A stretch of 64,000 nucleotides of DNA from an uncultured Chitinophagaceae bacterium (GTDB lineage Bacteria; Bacteroidota; Bacteroidia; Chitinophagales; Chitinophagaceae): contig CALGAP010000007.1 in assembly GCA_937958995.1 (NCBI GenBank), positions 248,001 to 312,000 of the forward strand, given 5' to 3'. The notes under the pieces were generated by a model, which saw only the letters and a program-made list of their open reading frames with translations, was not told where the DNA came from and made no database searches. How positions within the stretch are numbered: position 1 is the first letter of the stretch; every line of letters begins with the position of its first letter. The position numbers and the translations under genes were made by a program. Positions 17,131 to 26,552 of this stretch are shown here, one piece after another.

Positions 17131-18195
17131 TTACTGGCTGGCGCCAGCCCGCTGATTACCTTTGAAATAATCAATGAGACGGACGTTGAGGCCTATCTGG
17201 TTATATCCGGAGTTATTCTGGTAATAGCTCCTGGCGTATCGCAACTGCAACTTTTTAAGTAAAACCCCAACGCCAAGGGAGAATCCGTTCAGGCCGTTTG
17301 CCGACTGACCGATGTTCAGTTCTTTCCTGCGGAGATGGTTGTAAGCAGTACTGATCTCAATCTTATCACCTATATACAACTGTGCTGCTACAACGATATG
17401 CCTGAACAACTTGTCAAATATATATTTTTTTCCGTTTGAGTTTTCACCGAATTCATTTTCGCTATTAAAACCTGTATCATCATAGCGTATATCGAAGCGG
17501 TGAAGGCTATGTGCAGTGATCGAAAATTGCAGTGGAGCTTTCGCCAGTCGCTTTGAAATACCAACCTGCATATCGAAAGGCAGATCCGATGGATCGGCAC
17601 CGGTATAAGTGCTTAACTGCGCACCCATATTTTTCAACACCAGCGAAGCCTGTATAAGATTAGCTGTATCGGTATAGGTTAAGCCTGCATCCAAAGCCAG
17701 CCCCGAAGAGCGGTAGTTGCCATAACCGCTATGAATAAATTTAAGGGTAGCACCATAGTGCCATCGCTCTTTGTATTGCCTGCCCGCAGAAACCTGCACC
17801 ACATAATCCACAGGCCTGAAATTGCCCAGGATATTCCCGGCCATATCGGTTTCGGGTATGCTGCCGTAGGCAAAATAGTTTACGCCAAATGCAAAGTTGG
17901 TCTCCCATTTTTCATGATAGTAACCCGTCATCAAATGGTAGTTCTTGATGCCGGCGTAAAATGAGTTGAACACAAAACTGGCATTGCCATTCATCGAGGG
18001 CCTTAACAACGCAGGATTGTTGAAGACAAGACCTATATCATCAGTCTGGTTGGAGATATTGATTCCACCCAACCCGGTGAGCTGCGGCGTGTTGGAGAGT
18101 TTAAGAAAATTGAAAACACTGCTGCCGCCAAGGGTCTGAGCCCGGGCCCCCGGGCAGATAAGTCCAGCCAAGGCAACAAGCAGTACAATCCTCAT
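17131..18195 (-). CDS. porQ: Type IX secretion system protein PorQ
   Basis: The start at 18195 gives 354 residues with a signal peptide ending G-A-R-A-Q. Directly after it comes the G-G-S-S-V-F-N-F-L pattern and then L-G-G-I-N-I-S and F-N-N-P-A-L-L, which mark PorQ-type outer-membrane barrels. The rest alternates short beta strands as expected for a barrel. PorQ works with PorU, PorV and PorZ at the cell surface in sorting of type IX cargo. The other attachment-complex genes are not in the window. It lies downstream of lon, separated from it by a terminator. Confidence 0.82.
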   Translation of the reverse strand: MRIVLLVALAGLICPGARAQTLGGSSVFNFLKLSNTPQLTGLGGINISNQTDDIGLVFNNPALLRPSMNGNASFVFNSFYAGIKNYHLMTGYYHEKWETNFAFGVNYFAYGSIPETDMAGNILGNFRPVDYVVQVSAGRQYKERWHYGATLKFIHSGYGNYRSSGLALDAGLTYTDTANLIQASLVLKNMGAQLSTYTGADPSDLPFDMQVGISKRLAKAPLQFSITAHSLHRFDIRYDDTGFNSENEFGENSNGKKYIFDKLFRHIVVAAQLYIGDKIEISTAYNHLRRKELNIGQSANGLNGFSLGVGVLLKKLQLRYARSYYQNNSGYNQIGLNVRLIDYFKGNQRAGASQ

Positions 18196-18236
18196 GCAAA
18201 CGAAAGTAGGAAAAGGCCGAGAAGTTAACAATATGC

Positions 18237-18266
18237 AAAAAAAATCCCCCCATGGAGATGGGGGGA
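18237..18266 (-). terminator. Rho-independent terminator after lon
   Basis: A perfect stem CCCCCCAT/ATGGGGGG with the loop GGAG is followed, reading on the minus strand, by a run of eight T (the A-run at 18237-18244). It lies 128 bp after the lon stop and insulates porQ from lon transcription. Confidence 0.88.
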
Positions 18267-18393
18267 CTTTCTTTAACCCTTAAAACAACCAACATGAAAA
18301 AAAATCTCAGTTGATATAATTATAACAGGGTTAGACGCATATTGTTCTTGGTACTTTTTGTTAAATCCATTAAAAAGCTATTAAAACAAACTG

Positions 18394-20796
18394 CTAACTC
18401 AGCGCAATATCGAGCACCTGCTGCATCGTCTTCACATAGTGAAAACTAAGACCGGTCAGGAACTTCGGGTTGATCTCTGCCACGTCTTTTTCATTCTGCC
18501 AGCAAAGTATCACCTCTTTCAACCCTGCCCTGCGCGCAGCCAGCACTTTTTCTTTGATGCCGCCAACAGGAAGCACTTGTCCCCGTAGGGTTATCTCGCC
18601 TGTCATGGCCAGGTAAGGTTTCACCTTCTTGCCCGTCAGAGCCGAAGCCACTGAAGTCATAATGGTGATTCCCGCGCTGGGACCATCCTTCGGCGTGGCG
18701 CCTTCGGGCACGTGCACGTGTATATTCTTCTTTTCAAAAAGCGTGGGATTGATCTTCAGTTTCCTGGCGTTCGACTGTAAATAGCTGACGGCGGTGGCGG
18801 CGCTTTCCTTCATTACATTACCCAGGTTACCGGTCAGTTTCAGGTCGCCCTTGCCATCGCTCAGGCTGGTTTCTACAAAGAGTATATCGCCGCCCACGTA
18901 AGTCCAGGCCAGCCCCACTGCCACGCCAGGCAGGTTGGCCACTTTATAGAACTCGCTGCTGAAGCGCGGCTTGCCCAGAATTTTCTCCAGGTCCTTTTCC
19001 GCAAGCGTGGGTTTTACATGTCCCTTCATAGCATATTCCTTGGCTTCGTAGCGCATTACGGCCGCCAGGTAGCGATCCAGCTCGCGCACGCCGCTTTCGC
19101 GGGTATAGTCCTGGATGATTTTCTGTATGACCTTGTCTGATACCTTAAACGGCACATCCTTCAACCCGTGCGCCTCTTTCTGTTTGGGCACGAGATGACG
19201 CTTAGCGATCTCCACTTTTTCCTCCACCGCATAACCGCTCAGGTTGATGATCTCAAGCCTGTCGCGCAGCGCGGGTTGAATAGTGTTGATATCATTTGCA
19301 GTAGCTATGAACAAAACCTTGCTCAAATCGTACTCCAGCTCCAGGTAGTTATCGTAGAAAGTGTGGTTTTGCTCGGGGTCCAGCACTTCCAGTAAAGCCG
19401 ATGAAGGGTCGCCGCGGAAATCGCTGCCCACCTTATCGATCTCGTCGAGTATGATTACCGGGTTGCTCGACTTCACCTTGCGGATCGATTGAATGATGCG
19501 GCCCGGCATAGCGCCGATATAAGTCTTTCGGTGACCGCGAATTTCACTTTCATCGTGCAGTCCGCCCACGCTGATGCGCACATATTTGCGATTGATGGCG
19601 GTGGCAATGCTTCTGCCCAGCGAAGTCTTGCCGATACCCGGAGGTCCCACAAAACACAGTATGGGGCTTTTCATATCCCCTTTCAGCTTCAGCACGGCCA
19701 GGTATTCGAGCAGGCGTTCCTTCACGCGGTCCATGCCGTAGTGATCCTGGTCGAGAATTTTTTTTGCCTTCTTCAGGTCGTAATTGTCTTCGGTATAACT
19801 TTCCCAGGGAAGATCGAGCATCAGGTCGAGATGGTTATACACCACCGAGTAGTCGGGTGTGCTGGGATGCATGCGCTCCAGCTTCTCAATGCCTTTCTTA
19901 AACATCTCCTTCGCGGCTTCGGGCCATTTCTTGGTCTCGGCCTTTTTGATCATATCCTTCAACTCGCGCTCATTGGCGTCGCCGCCCAGTTCCTCCTTGA
20001 TGCTCTTCAACTGCTGCTGCAGGAAGTATTCACGCTGTTGTTTGTCAAGTTCGGTTTTGGTCTTGGTGGTGACCTTATTTCTCAACTCTGCAAACTGCAG
20101 CTCTCTTTGCAACAGCTGCATCAGCAGATCGGCGCGTTTCTGAATATTATTCAGCTCGAGCAGTTTTTGTTTTTCAACCAGCTCGGTGTTGAGGTTGCTG
20201 GAAATAAAATGTATGAGAAACGAAGGGTTCTCGATATTCTTCAGGATGATCGAAGCCTCCGAAGGAATATTAGGTGATAGCTGAATAATCTGCGCGGCCA
20301 GGTCTTTAATGTTGGCCACATATGCTTCGAAATCTTCGGTGCGCGGTGCCGGCTCATCATCCAGCAGGGTGACCTTTGCTTTGAAGTACGGATCTTCAGA
20401 AGTTACACTATCCACCGTAAAGCGGCGTTTGCCCTGGATGATGACGGTAGTGCCGCCATCGGGCATCTTGATGAGTTTAATAATGCGGGCAATAGTGCCG
20501 ATATCTTCCAGGTCGGCCACGCCGGGATCTTCTACTGAACTGTCTTTTTGCGCCAGCACTCCTACCAATTTGTCAGCCTTGTGCGCCTCCTGCACTGCCT
20601 TGATGCTCTTGTCGCGACCCACTGTAATCGGCAATACCACGCCCGGGAACAATACCGTATTGCGCAGGGGTAAGAGCGGCAGTTCGGCGGGAACCACTAT
20701 ATCAGTACCATTATCACCTTCATTCTCATTGAGTGGAATAATAGGGATGAAATCCATTTCATCTTCGGGAAGTGCCCATGCCTGTTTATAATTCAT
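18394..20796 (-). CDS. lon: ATP-dependent protease Lon
   Basis: The start M-N-Y-K-Q-A-W at 20796 gives 800 residues; the longer open frame upstream lacks family similarity. The N-terminal substrate domain runs to about residue 310. Walker A is G-P-P-G-I-G-K-T at 384-391 and Walker B ends V-I-I-L-D-E-I. The C-terminal peptidase has S707 in P-K-D-G-P-S-A-G and K750 in G-G-I-K-E-K, the Ser-Lys dyad with the expected 43-residue spacing. It degrades misfolded and regulatory proteins in the cytoplasm and is divergent from the Crp-type regulator. An acidic N-terminal leader (E-N-E-G-D-N) is typical of Bacteroidota Lon. Confidence 0.97.
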   Translation of the reverse strand: MNYKQAWALPEDEMDFIPIIPLNENEGDNGTDIVVPAELPLLPLRNTVLFPGVVLPITVGRDKSIKAVQEAHKADKLVGVLAQKDSSVEDPGVADLEDIGTIARIIKLIKMPDGGTTVIIQGKRRFTVDSVTSEDPYFKAKVTLLDDEPAPRTEDFEAYVANIKDLAAQIIQLSPNIPSEASIILKNIENPSFLIHFISSNLNTELVEKQKLLELNNIQKRADLLMQLLQRELQFAELRNKVTTKTKTELDKQQREYFLQQQLKSIKEELGGDANERELKDMIKKAETKKWPEAAKEMFKKGIEKLERMHPSTPDYSVVYNHLDLMLDLPWESYTEDNYDLKKAKKILDQDHYGMDRVKERLLEYLAVLKLKGDMKSPILCFVGPPGIGKTSLGRSIATAINRKYVRISVGGLHDESEIRGHRKTYIGAMPGRIIQSIRKVKSSNPVIILDEIDKVGSDFRGDPSSALLEVLDPEQNHTFYDNYLELEYDLSKVLFIATANDINTIQPALRDRLEIINLSGYAVEEKVEIAKRHLVPKQKEAHGLKDVPFKVSDKVIQKIIQDYTRESGVRELDRYLAAVMRYEAKEYAMKGHVKPTLAEKDLEKILGKPRFSSEFYKVANLPGVAVGLAWTYVGGDILFVETSLSDGKGDLKLTGNLGNVMKESAATAVSYLQSNARKLKINPTLFEKKNIHVHVPEGATPKDGPSAGITIMTSVASALTGKKVKPYLAMTGEITLRGQVLPVGGIKEKVLAARRAGLKEVILCWQNEKDVAEINPKFLTGLSFHYVKTMQQVLDIALS

Positions 20797-20905
20797 ACTT
20801 TTTATATCGGTGACAAAATAACACGTTCTGCCCCAAAATACCATGATTTCAGGACGAAAGGTATATAGGTCAACTTTGATGCCGGTCTTTCCATTAACTT
20901 TAGGC

Positions 20906-21484
20906 ATGTTCGATCTGATTCTCAAAAACCTGTCTCGTCATATCACCCTGACACCCGAAGAAGCGGAGCGATTTACCTCCTACCTCCAGAGAAGAACGCT
21001 TCGTAAAAAACAGTACCTGCTGCAGGGAGGCGATGTAAGCCGATATGAATGTTTTGTGAATAAGGGCTGCCTGCGTACATACCTGGTTGATGATAAAGGC
21101 CAGGAACATATTGTGCAGTTCGCTATTGAAGAGTGGTGGACTGGCGATATGTACAGCTTTATCAACGGCAGGCCAAGTCTTTACCATATCGACGCACTGG
21201 AAGACTCTGAAGTTTTTTTGATAGACCGACCCAGCTGGGAAAAAATGTTTGTCGAAATTCCCAAGCTTGAAAGATTTTACCGCCTTTTGTTACAAAATGC
21301 ATTTATATCGATGCAGCGAAGGATTGCTGAAAACATGAGCCTGAGCGCCGAGGAGCGGTATGCCAATTTTCAGCAACGCTACCCGCATTTTGAACAACGT
21401 CTGCCGTTGAAACAAATCGCTTCCTACCTGGGTATTACTCCCGAATCGCTCAGCCGCATCAGGAAGAAAATGGTAAAGGGTTAA
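20906..21484 (+). CDS. Crp/Fnr-family transcriptional regulator
   Basis: ATG at 20906 gives 192 residues. It has an N-terminal cyclic-nucleotide-binding-like barrel without the cAMP phosphate-binding signature, and a C-terminal helix-turn-helix with L-P-L-K-Q-I-A-S-Y-L-G-I-T-P-E-S-L-S-R-I. This is the common Bacteroidota type with an unknown ligand. A DoxX gene starts 90 bp downstream on the same strand, and such regulator/DoxX pairs often occur together, so control of the DoxX gene is plausible. Confidence 0.9.
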   Translation: MFDLILKNLSRHITLTPEEAERFTSYLQRRTLRKKQYLLQGGDVSRYECFVNKGCLRTYLVDDKGQEHIVQFAIEEWWTGDMYSFINGRPSLYHIDALEDSEVFLIDRPSWEKMFVEIPKLERFYRLLLQNAFISMQRRIAENMSLSAEERYANFQQRYPHFEQRLPLKQIASYLGITPESLSRIRKKMVKG

Positions 21485-21574
21485 CACAGATCAAGACTTT
21501 TTCTTAGCCTACATCATTGGACAAGGGTACTCATGCGCCGCAATTTTGTGCTGTCAAAAAAACGGAGTAAAACC

Positions 21575-22054
21575 ATGAGTAAAATTTTCACTACACAGAA
21601 TAGTTACAGCATGCTTTTGCTGCGCGTAGCTTTGGGAATTGTTATGGGCGCACACGGCGTGCAAAAAGCTTTCGGATGGTTTGGCGGTTTTGGTTGGGAT
21701 AGTACAATCGGCTATTTCAACAGCGTTGGACTTCCCACCTTTTTAGGAGGCCTGGTCATTCTGATTGAATCACTCGGCGCATTCCTTCTCATCATCGGGT
21801 TTGCCGGCCGTATCAACGCCGCTTTGATGGGGATCGTGATGATCGGGGCCTTTTTCATAGACCACCTACAAAATGGTTTCTTCATGAACTGGTTTGCCCA
21901 AACGCGCGGCGAAGGTTTCGAATTTGATATATTGTTCTGCGCCATTGCGGCGGTACTAACAGTAAACGGTAGCGGAGCACTGTCAGTTGACCGTTACCTG
22001 ATGACAAAAAGAAGCAAGCTCGTAACGCCCACTTTGAGTGGAGCGGTTAGTTGA
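21575..22054 (+). CDS. DoxX-family membrane protein
   Basis: The ATG at 21575 is preceded by GGAG seven bases upstream, a rare clear ribosome site in this window. The 159-residue product has four predicted helices and the DoxX-like start L-L-L-R-V-A-L-G-I-V-M-G-A-H-G-V-Q-K-A. DoxX proteins are small inner-membrane proteins linked to redox or thiosulfate metabolism; the role here is unknown. The sequence CAATTTTG at 21541, one base off the -7 consensus, with a TTG at 21517 could be its own promoter. Confidence 0.88.
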   Translation: MSKIFTTQNSYSMLLLRVALGIVMGAHGVQKAFGWFGGFGWDSTIGYFNSVGLPTFLGGLVILIESLGAFLLIIGFAGRINAALMGIVMIGAFFIDHLQNGFFMNWFAQTRGEGFEFDILFCAIAAVLTVNGSGALSVDRYLMTKRSKLVTPTLSGAVS

Positions 22055-22087
22055 TTCCAATTTATCTTCAAAAACGAAAAGGCAAGG

Positions 22088-22113
22088 AGGCAACCTGGAA
22101 GTTCAGGTTGCCT
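22088..22113. terminator. Bidirectional terminator between doxX-like and outer-membrane barrel genes
   Basis: A perfect 10-bp stem, AGGCAACCTG and CAGGTTGCCT, has a six-base loop. It lies between the convergent stops at 22054 and 22124, with T-rich sequence on both sides, so it can serve both genes. Confidence 0.75.
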
Positions 22114-22123
22114 TACGTCATTT

Positions 22124-22711
22124 TCAGAAGATCTTCGCACCTACATACAACTGGAATCCCTGGTTTTTCCACTCGTCCTTATCGTCAATATCGTTGATGT
22201 TGTTCAGTCCTACAACATATCTACCGCCAACACGAAGACCGCCGAGATTAAGTTGAATGCCGCCAAGCAGGGAAAAATCCCCTTTCTTAAACGCGTCTAT
22301 TACGGTTTCACCAAACGTGTTACTCTGGTCGATCAGGATGCCAAACTGCGGGCCTGCCTGGAAAGAGATGAGTTTTGATGGACGGAAGCTTAAAAGAATC
22401 GGTACGCTGAGATAATTCAGTTTTCCTTTGAAATCATTCAAACCATCCGGGTAAATATCGTTGAAGTTTTCGGCCGTACGGAAATTGGTCTGGCTCCATA
22501 ACACTTCGGGCTGAATACCCCATTTTTCGCTGAAGTAAATTTCAGCCCAGCCGCCAAGATTGTAGCCAAATTCAAATTCTTCCTTGAATGATTTTCCATC
22601 AACTTTAAAAATGTTTACACCACCTTTAATTCCTGCATTAAATCCCTGGGCAAAGCTCATGCTGGTAAGGGCCAAAGCAATTGTTAACAAAGCAAGCGTC
22701 TTCTTTTTCAT
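22124..22711 (-). CDS. Outer-membrane beta-barrel (porin-family) protein
   Basis: The start at 22711 gives 195 residues with a clean signal peptide (M-K-K-K-T-L-A-L-L-T-I and A-L-T-S-M-S-F-A-Q). Glycine-rich strands such as G-F-N-A-G-I-K-G-G-V-N, W-G-I-Q-P-E-V-L-W-S-Q and F-Q-A-G-P-Q-F-G fit the Bacteroidota outer-membrane beta-barrel family. No specific function can be assigned. The upstream spacer carries an 8-4-8 palindrome at 22745. Confidence 0.88.
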   Translation of the reverse strand: MKKKTLALLTIALALTSMSFAQGFNAGIKGGVNIFKVDGKSFKEEFEFGYNLGGWAEIYFSEKWGIQPEVLWSQTNFRTAENFNDIYPDGLNDFKGKLNYLSVPILLSFRPSKLISFQAGPQFGILIDQSNTFGETVIDAFKKGDFSLLGGIQLNLGGLRVGGRYVVGLNNINDIDDKDEWKNQGFQLYVGAKIF

Positions 22712-22744
22712 CTGTAAATTATTTAATTGTTGATTGTGGGATGA

Positions 22745-22915
22745 AATCACATATTCATGTGATTCCACTATTCTTTTTTCGGTAAATAACTGAAATTTCT
22801 ATGCCAAGGAAGAAAACGGCCTGTTAATTGTTCTTAACAGCTTCGTGAATAAATGGCTAAAAATAAGTTTTTTAGAATGCAGGTCCGCGAGTAATATTGA
22901 ATACAACATTCAATA
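22745..22915. promoter_or_regulatory. Spacer with three palindromes (22745-22764, 22821-22840, 22895-22915)
   Basis: The 347-bp divergent spacer (22712-23058) holds no gene I can support. It has three separate inverted repeats: AATCACAT-attc-ATGTGATT, CTGTTAA-6-TTAACAG and TATTGAAT-5-ATTCAATA, about 75 bp apart. They resemble dimeric regulator sites for the outer-membrane barrel gene or the LytTR regulator gene. The three sequences differ, so they would bind different proteins. Confidence 0.45.
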
Positions 22916-23058
22916 CCATTTAGTCTTCGGACACATCAGGCAGGTAGTAACCAGGCAAGGCAAAAGTAAAGGCAGGACATTAAATAATTTTCACAAGGTT
23001 TAACTGGGGATAAAAGTTTTTTCCTAACTTATAGAACCTTAATTATCAAATCTGGTAC

Positions 23059-23751
23059 GTGACTTGCCTTATAGCGGACGATAACGAGATGGCCAGGCTT
23101 ACCCTGAGGCAACTGATCAGCAACATCGGCCAGTTAACCATTATAGGTGAATGTACCAGTGCCCCGGAGGCTTTCAGCCTGATAAGCCGGGATTCGCCCG
23201 ACCTGGTATTCCTGGATATAGAAATGCCCGGCATGCCGGGGATCGAACTGTTGAGATCATTACCACGCAAACCACTGATCATTTTCATCACCTCGCAAAA
23301 GAATTATGCGGCGGAAGCTTTTGAACTGAATGTGGTGGACTACCTGGTAAAGCCGATCACCATGCCGCGCTTGTTGCAGGCCGTGGAAAAGGCAAAAGAA
23401 ACCCTGGCACGCAGCAATTCCGAGATCAAGTCAATGGAGCAGGATTACCTGTTCATTCGCGACAACGGTGTCTTGAAAAAGGTAAAGCTGGAGGAGATAC
23501 TGTACGTTGAAGCTATGGGCGACTACATCAAGATCTATACGCAGCCCAGGGTGTACATAGTTCACACCACGCTGAAGGCTTTCGAGGAAAATGCAACGCC
23601 GGGCAGATTCATGCGTGTACATCGAAGCTATATAGTAGCTTTGGATAAGATTGAGACAATTGAAAATGGTGTTCTGAACATTATGAACACCCCTATCCCT
23701 GTGGCCGAGAGCTACCGCGCTCAGCTGATCCGTAAGATTAAGTTATTATAG
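23059..23751 (+). CDS. LytTR-family response regulator
   Basis: A GTG start at 23059 gives 230 residues; no in-frame ATG lies between the upstream stop at 23032 and the conserved start. The receiver has D7-D8, phospho-acceptor D53 (F-L-D-I-E-M-P-G) and K98 (Y-L-V-K-P). A LytTR DNA-binding domain follows from about residue 130, with Y-L-F-I-R-D, E-I-L-Y-V-E-A-M-G-D-Y and F-M-R-V-H-R-S-Y-I-V. The hybrid kinase gene begins 40 bp downstream on the same strand and is the obvious partner candidate. Confidence 0.93.
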   Translation: MTCLIADDNEMARLTLRQLISNIGQLTIIGECTSAPEAFSLISRDSPDLVFLDIEMPGMPGIELLRSLPRKPLIIFITSQKNYAAEAFELNVVDYLVKPITMPRLLQAVEKAKETLARSNSEIKSMEQDYLFIRDNGVLKKVKLEEILYVEAMGDYIKIYTQPRVYIVHTTLKAFEENATPGRFMRVHRSYIVALDKIETIENGVLNIMNTPIPVAESYRAQLIRKIKLL

Positions 23752-23791
23752 ACCTCCCCCCTTTTCTGTTCATTTATTTATTCAGGCTGGC

Positions 23792-26419
23792 ATGAATGTA
23801 AAAAACAGGTTTAATCTTTTTGTTGCCATTATTATTGTGTGTACAATAATATTCTCAGTATTTGGCCTGGTACTGCAAATAAGCCTGGAAAATACCATCA
23901 CAAAAAGTCGCGCCACCAACGTGCAGGCCATCAGAACCGCTGTTATCAACGACGAGGTGCAGAACATGATAAATTCAACAACGGTGCTGGAGAATATCAA
24001 CCGCAGTTTTGTGGCAACGGGCGATGAGGCACTGGCGGAGGGCATGCTTGATACCATGAACAGCCTGCGCAGGGAGCTGGCGCATTTGCAAGGCAATCTC
24101 CGCAATGAGGATCAGCACCGCTTATTCGCCTTGCTGACAACGCTGGTGGAACGAAAAATTCAATTCGCGACCGAGTCAATCAGTCTTTTCCGCACGCGTG
24201 GACAAACGGCAGCACAACAACTGCTCGACACCAAAAGAGGTATGGAACTGCGGGATAGTATTCTGATCATTGCCCGCACCATCAACAGCGATATGCACCA
24301 TGACCTTTCGGCCAACCTCACGCAAAATTCGGAAAGGGCTGAATCAGCATTATGGCTTACCCGCATACTCACCTTTATAGGTATAGCGGGTGTGATAGCT
24401 TTAAGTTATATGATCATCCGCAGGCTGCGAAAACAGCAAGGGCTGATAATGCTGCTGAAACTGGCGCATCACAACGAGGCTGCCGCCCGCCGCAATGTGG
24501 AAAGGGTATCTGCCGAAGTGGAAGACCTGTACGACAACGCCCCTTGCGGCTATCACTCGCTGAACAAAGAAGGCATGTACGTGGCCATCAATCAAACCGA
24601 GCTGAACTGGCTGGGCTATACCCGTGATGAAGTGGTGGGCAAACTGCATATCACCGATGTGGTGGAAGGGGTAAGCCGGGAGGAGTTTGAGAGACTCTTT
24701 TCCTCATTTAAAGAGAAAGGTCATATACACGATCTTCGGTTTAAAATGATTAGCAAGACGGGACGCGTATTTCCCGTAGCCATCAATGCCACGGCCATAT
24801 ATGATGCTGATGGCAATTATCTTTCCAGCAGGTCAACCGTCTTCGATATTACCACTGTCGTTAACAGCGAAGCGGAGTTAAAAGAAGCCAAGCGCCTGGC
24901 CGATGAGTCGGCGCAGATCAAAGAACAGTTTCTCGCCAACATGAGTCATGAGATAAGAACGCCGGTGAATTCAATTATCGGCTTCACCAACCTGCTGCAA
25001 AAAACTTCCTTATCCGGCGACCAGGAACAATTTGTAAGGTTAATTCAATCGGCCAGTGAGAACCTGCTTTCTATCATCAACGAAATTCTCGACCTCTCGA
25101 AAATGGAGGCAGGCATGCTGCGCATCGAAAAGCATCCTTTCAGTTTGCGCGGACTCTGCGGTTCGGTTGAGACCATGTTTCGTCCGCGCGCAGAGGAGAA
25201 AAGACTCGATTTTTCCATAAGCGTACAACCCGATATACCCGATACATTGAATGGCGATACCATAAGACTTACTCAAATCCTTGTAAATCTTATTGCCAAT
25301 GCCATCAAGTTTACCTTGGAAGGAAGCATCAACGTGAGCGTTACCAATTTGGCGCAAAACGATGCCTCGGTAAGATTGCTTTTCTCCGTAGCAGATACTG
25401 GCATCGGCATTGCACCTGATAAGCAGGAAAAAATATTCGAACGCTTTGAGCAGGGCGAAACGGATACCACGCGCAAATACGGCGGTACCGGTCTTGGCCT
25501 GGCCATCGTAAAAAAACTGGTCGAAATTCAGAATGGTGCCATCCGCGTGCAGAGCCAGCAGGGCGTGGGCACCCGTTTTGAAGTGGAAATGGAATACGGC
25601 CTGGTGACAGGCCTGGAGGGCGCGCCTGTCAACTTTGAACCAGAAGTGGAAATGCTCGAGCCGCTACGCGTGGAAGGCAAGAAAGTGCTGATAGTAGAAG
25701 ACAATGAAATGAACCAACTGCTGATGAACCATACCTTCAAGAGCTGGCAGATAGATTTTGAAATGGCGACCAACGGTCAGCAGGCCATCGACTGGCTACG
25801 CCGCGAAAAATTTGACCTGGTGCTGCTCGACATACAGATGCCCGTGTTGGATGGCTATGCCACCGCCCGCGCCATCAGGAAAGATCTGAAAACCGATATT
25901 CCCATTATTGCCATGACTGCGCACGCCATGCCGGGCGAAAGAGAAAAATGCATTGGTCATGGTATGAACGATTATATCAGCAAACCCCTCCACGAACGCG
26001 AACTGCAGCAACTGCTCAGGAAGTATTTGCAAAGCAACGGCGAATCCATCCTCGCGCTGAAAGATCAGCTGGAATATGTGGACATGAACTTTCTCTGGGA
26101 CCTGGTAATGGAAAACACCGAGTTCCTGCAAAAAATCCTTCAACAGTTCATGAAGCAGTTCCCTTCCGAAATGGATGAGCTCAAAATGCACGTCGCCGCC
26201 GGCGACACTGCAAAGGTGGCTACCCTGGCCCACCATATCAAGAGCACCGCCTCCGTGCTCGGCAAGACCACCCCCTTCTTCGAACAGCTCGAAAACCTGG
26301 AAAAACTCGCCCGTCACGGCGCCAGCGCCTTCCAGGTGAAAATCGTCTTTCAGTCCCTCATCGATCACCAGCAACAACTGATGGCGGAAGTGGAGCGGCT
26401 GCGCAGAGCAAGGTTTTAA
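23792..26419 (+). CDS. Hybrid sensor histidine kinase (CHASE3-PAS-HisKA-HATPase-REC-HPt)
   Basis: This 875-residue protein has a transmembrane helix at about 10-30, a CHASE3-like extracytoplasmic region to about 185, and a second helix at 190-210. Then come a PAS domain (about 240-355), the H-box with H386 in N-M-S-H-E-I-R-T-P, an ATPase domain with D-T-G-I-G-I and G-T-G-L-G-L, a receiver with D680 (L-L-D-I-Q-M-P) and K731, and a C-terminal HPt with H814 in L-A-H-H-I-K-S. The full relay could pass phosphate onward to the LytTR regulator encoded just upstream, which is inference from adjacency. The stimulus is unknown. Confidence 0.95.
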   Translation: MNVKNRFNLFVAIIIVCTIIFSVFGLVLQISLENTITKSRATNVQAIRTAVINDEVQNMINSTTVLENINRSFVATGDEALAEGMLDTMNSLRRELAHLQGNLRNEDQHRLFALLTTLVERKIQFATESISLFRTRGQTAAQQLLDTKRGMELRDSILIIARTINSDMHHDLSANLTQNSERAESALWLTRILTFIGIAGVIALSYMIIRRLRKQQGLIMLLKLAHHNEAAARRNVERVSAEVEDLYDNAPCGYHSLNKEGMYVAINQTELNWLGYTRDEVVGKLHITDVVEGVSREEFERLFSSFKEKGHIHDLRFKMISKTGRVFPVAINATAIYDADGNYLSSRSTVFDITTVVNSEAELKEAKRLADESAQIKEQFLANMSHEIRTPVNSIIGFTNLLQKTSLSGDQEQFVRLIQSASENLLSIINEILDLSKMEAGMLRIEKHPFSLRGLCGSVETMFRPRAEEKRLDFSISVQPDIPDTLNGDTIRLTQILVNLIANAIKFTLEGSINVSVTNLAQNDASVRLLFSVADTGIGIAPDKQEKIFERFEQGETDTTRKYGGTGLGLAIVKKLVEIQNGAIRVQSQQGVGTRFEVEMEYGLVTGLEGAPVNFEPEVEMLEPLRVEGKKVLIVEDNEMNQLLMNHTFKSWQIDFEMATNGQQAIDWLRREKFDLVLLDIQMPVLDGYATARAIRKDLKTDIPIIAMTAHAMPGEREKCIGHGMNDYISKPLHERELQQLLRKYLQSNGESILALKDQLEYVDMNFLWDLVMENTEFLQKILQQFMKQFPSEMDELKMHVAAGDTAKVATLAHHIKSTASVLGKTTPFFEQLENLEKLARHGASAFQVKIVFQSLIDHQQQLMAEVERLRRARF

Positions 26420-26424
26420 GGTTT

Positions 26425-26466
26425 CCCACCCAATCCCCAACCCGCAACCCTTCAACCTCTCACCTG
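26425..26466 (+). repeat. Heptad repeat (AACCCGC type)
   Basis: Directly after the hybrid-kinase stop, six consecutive 7-bp units follow the pattern (c)AACCCgc: CCCACCC, AATCCCC, AACCCGC, AACCCTT, CAACCTC, TCACCTG. It is one of several 7-bp-periodic spacers in the window. Confidence 0.5.
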
Positions 26467-26539
26467 CCCGATTCCCGTATCTGGCGATACCTTTCCCGCT
26501 TTCACCGAAACTTTCCCCTTACCCCCCTGCCGCCGGGCG

Positions 26540-26547
26540 TACATTTG
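26540..26547 (+). promoter_or_regulatory. -7 promoter element TACATTTG in a gene-free spacer
   Basis: This exact TAnnTTTG match lies 120 bp after the hybrid-kinase stop and about 310 bp before a strong plus-strand terminator, with no supported protein gene between. It would drive the candidate non-coding RNA. Confidence 0.45.
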
Positions 26548-26552
26548 CAGTG

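Noticed and set aside
18290..18311. Tiny frame M-K-K-N-L-S after a SusC-like leader sequence in the lon-porQ spacer
   Set aside because: Six codons only, no conservation evidence and no following frame; likely chance.
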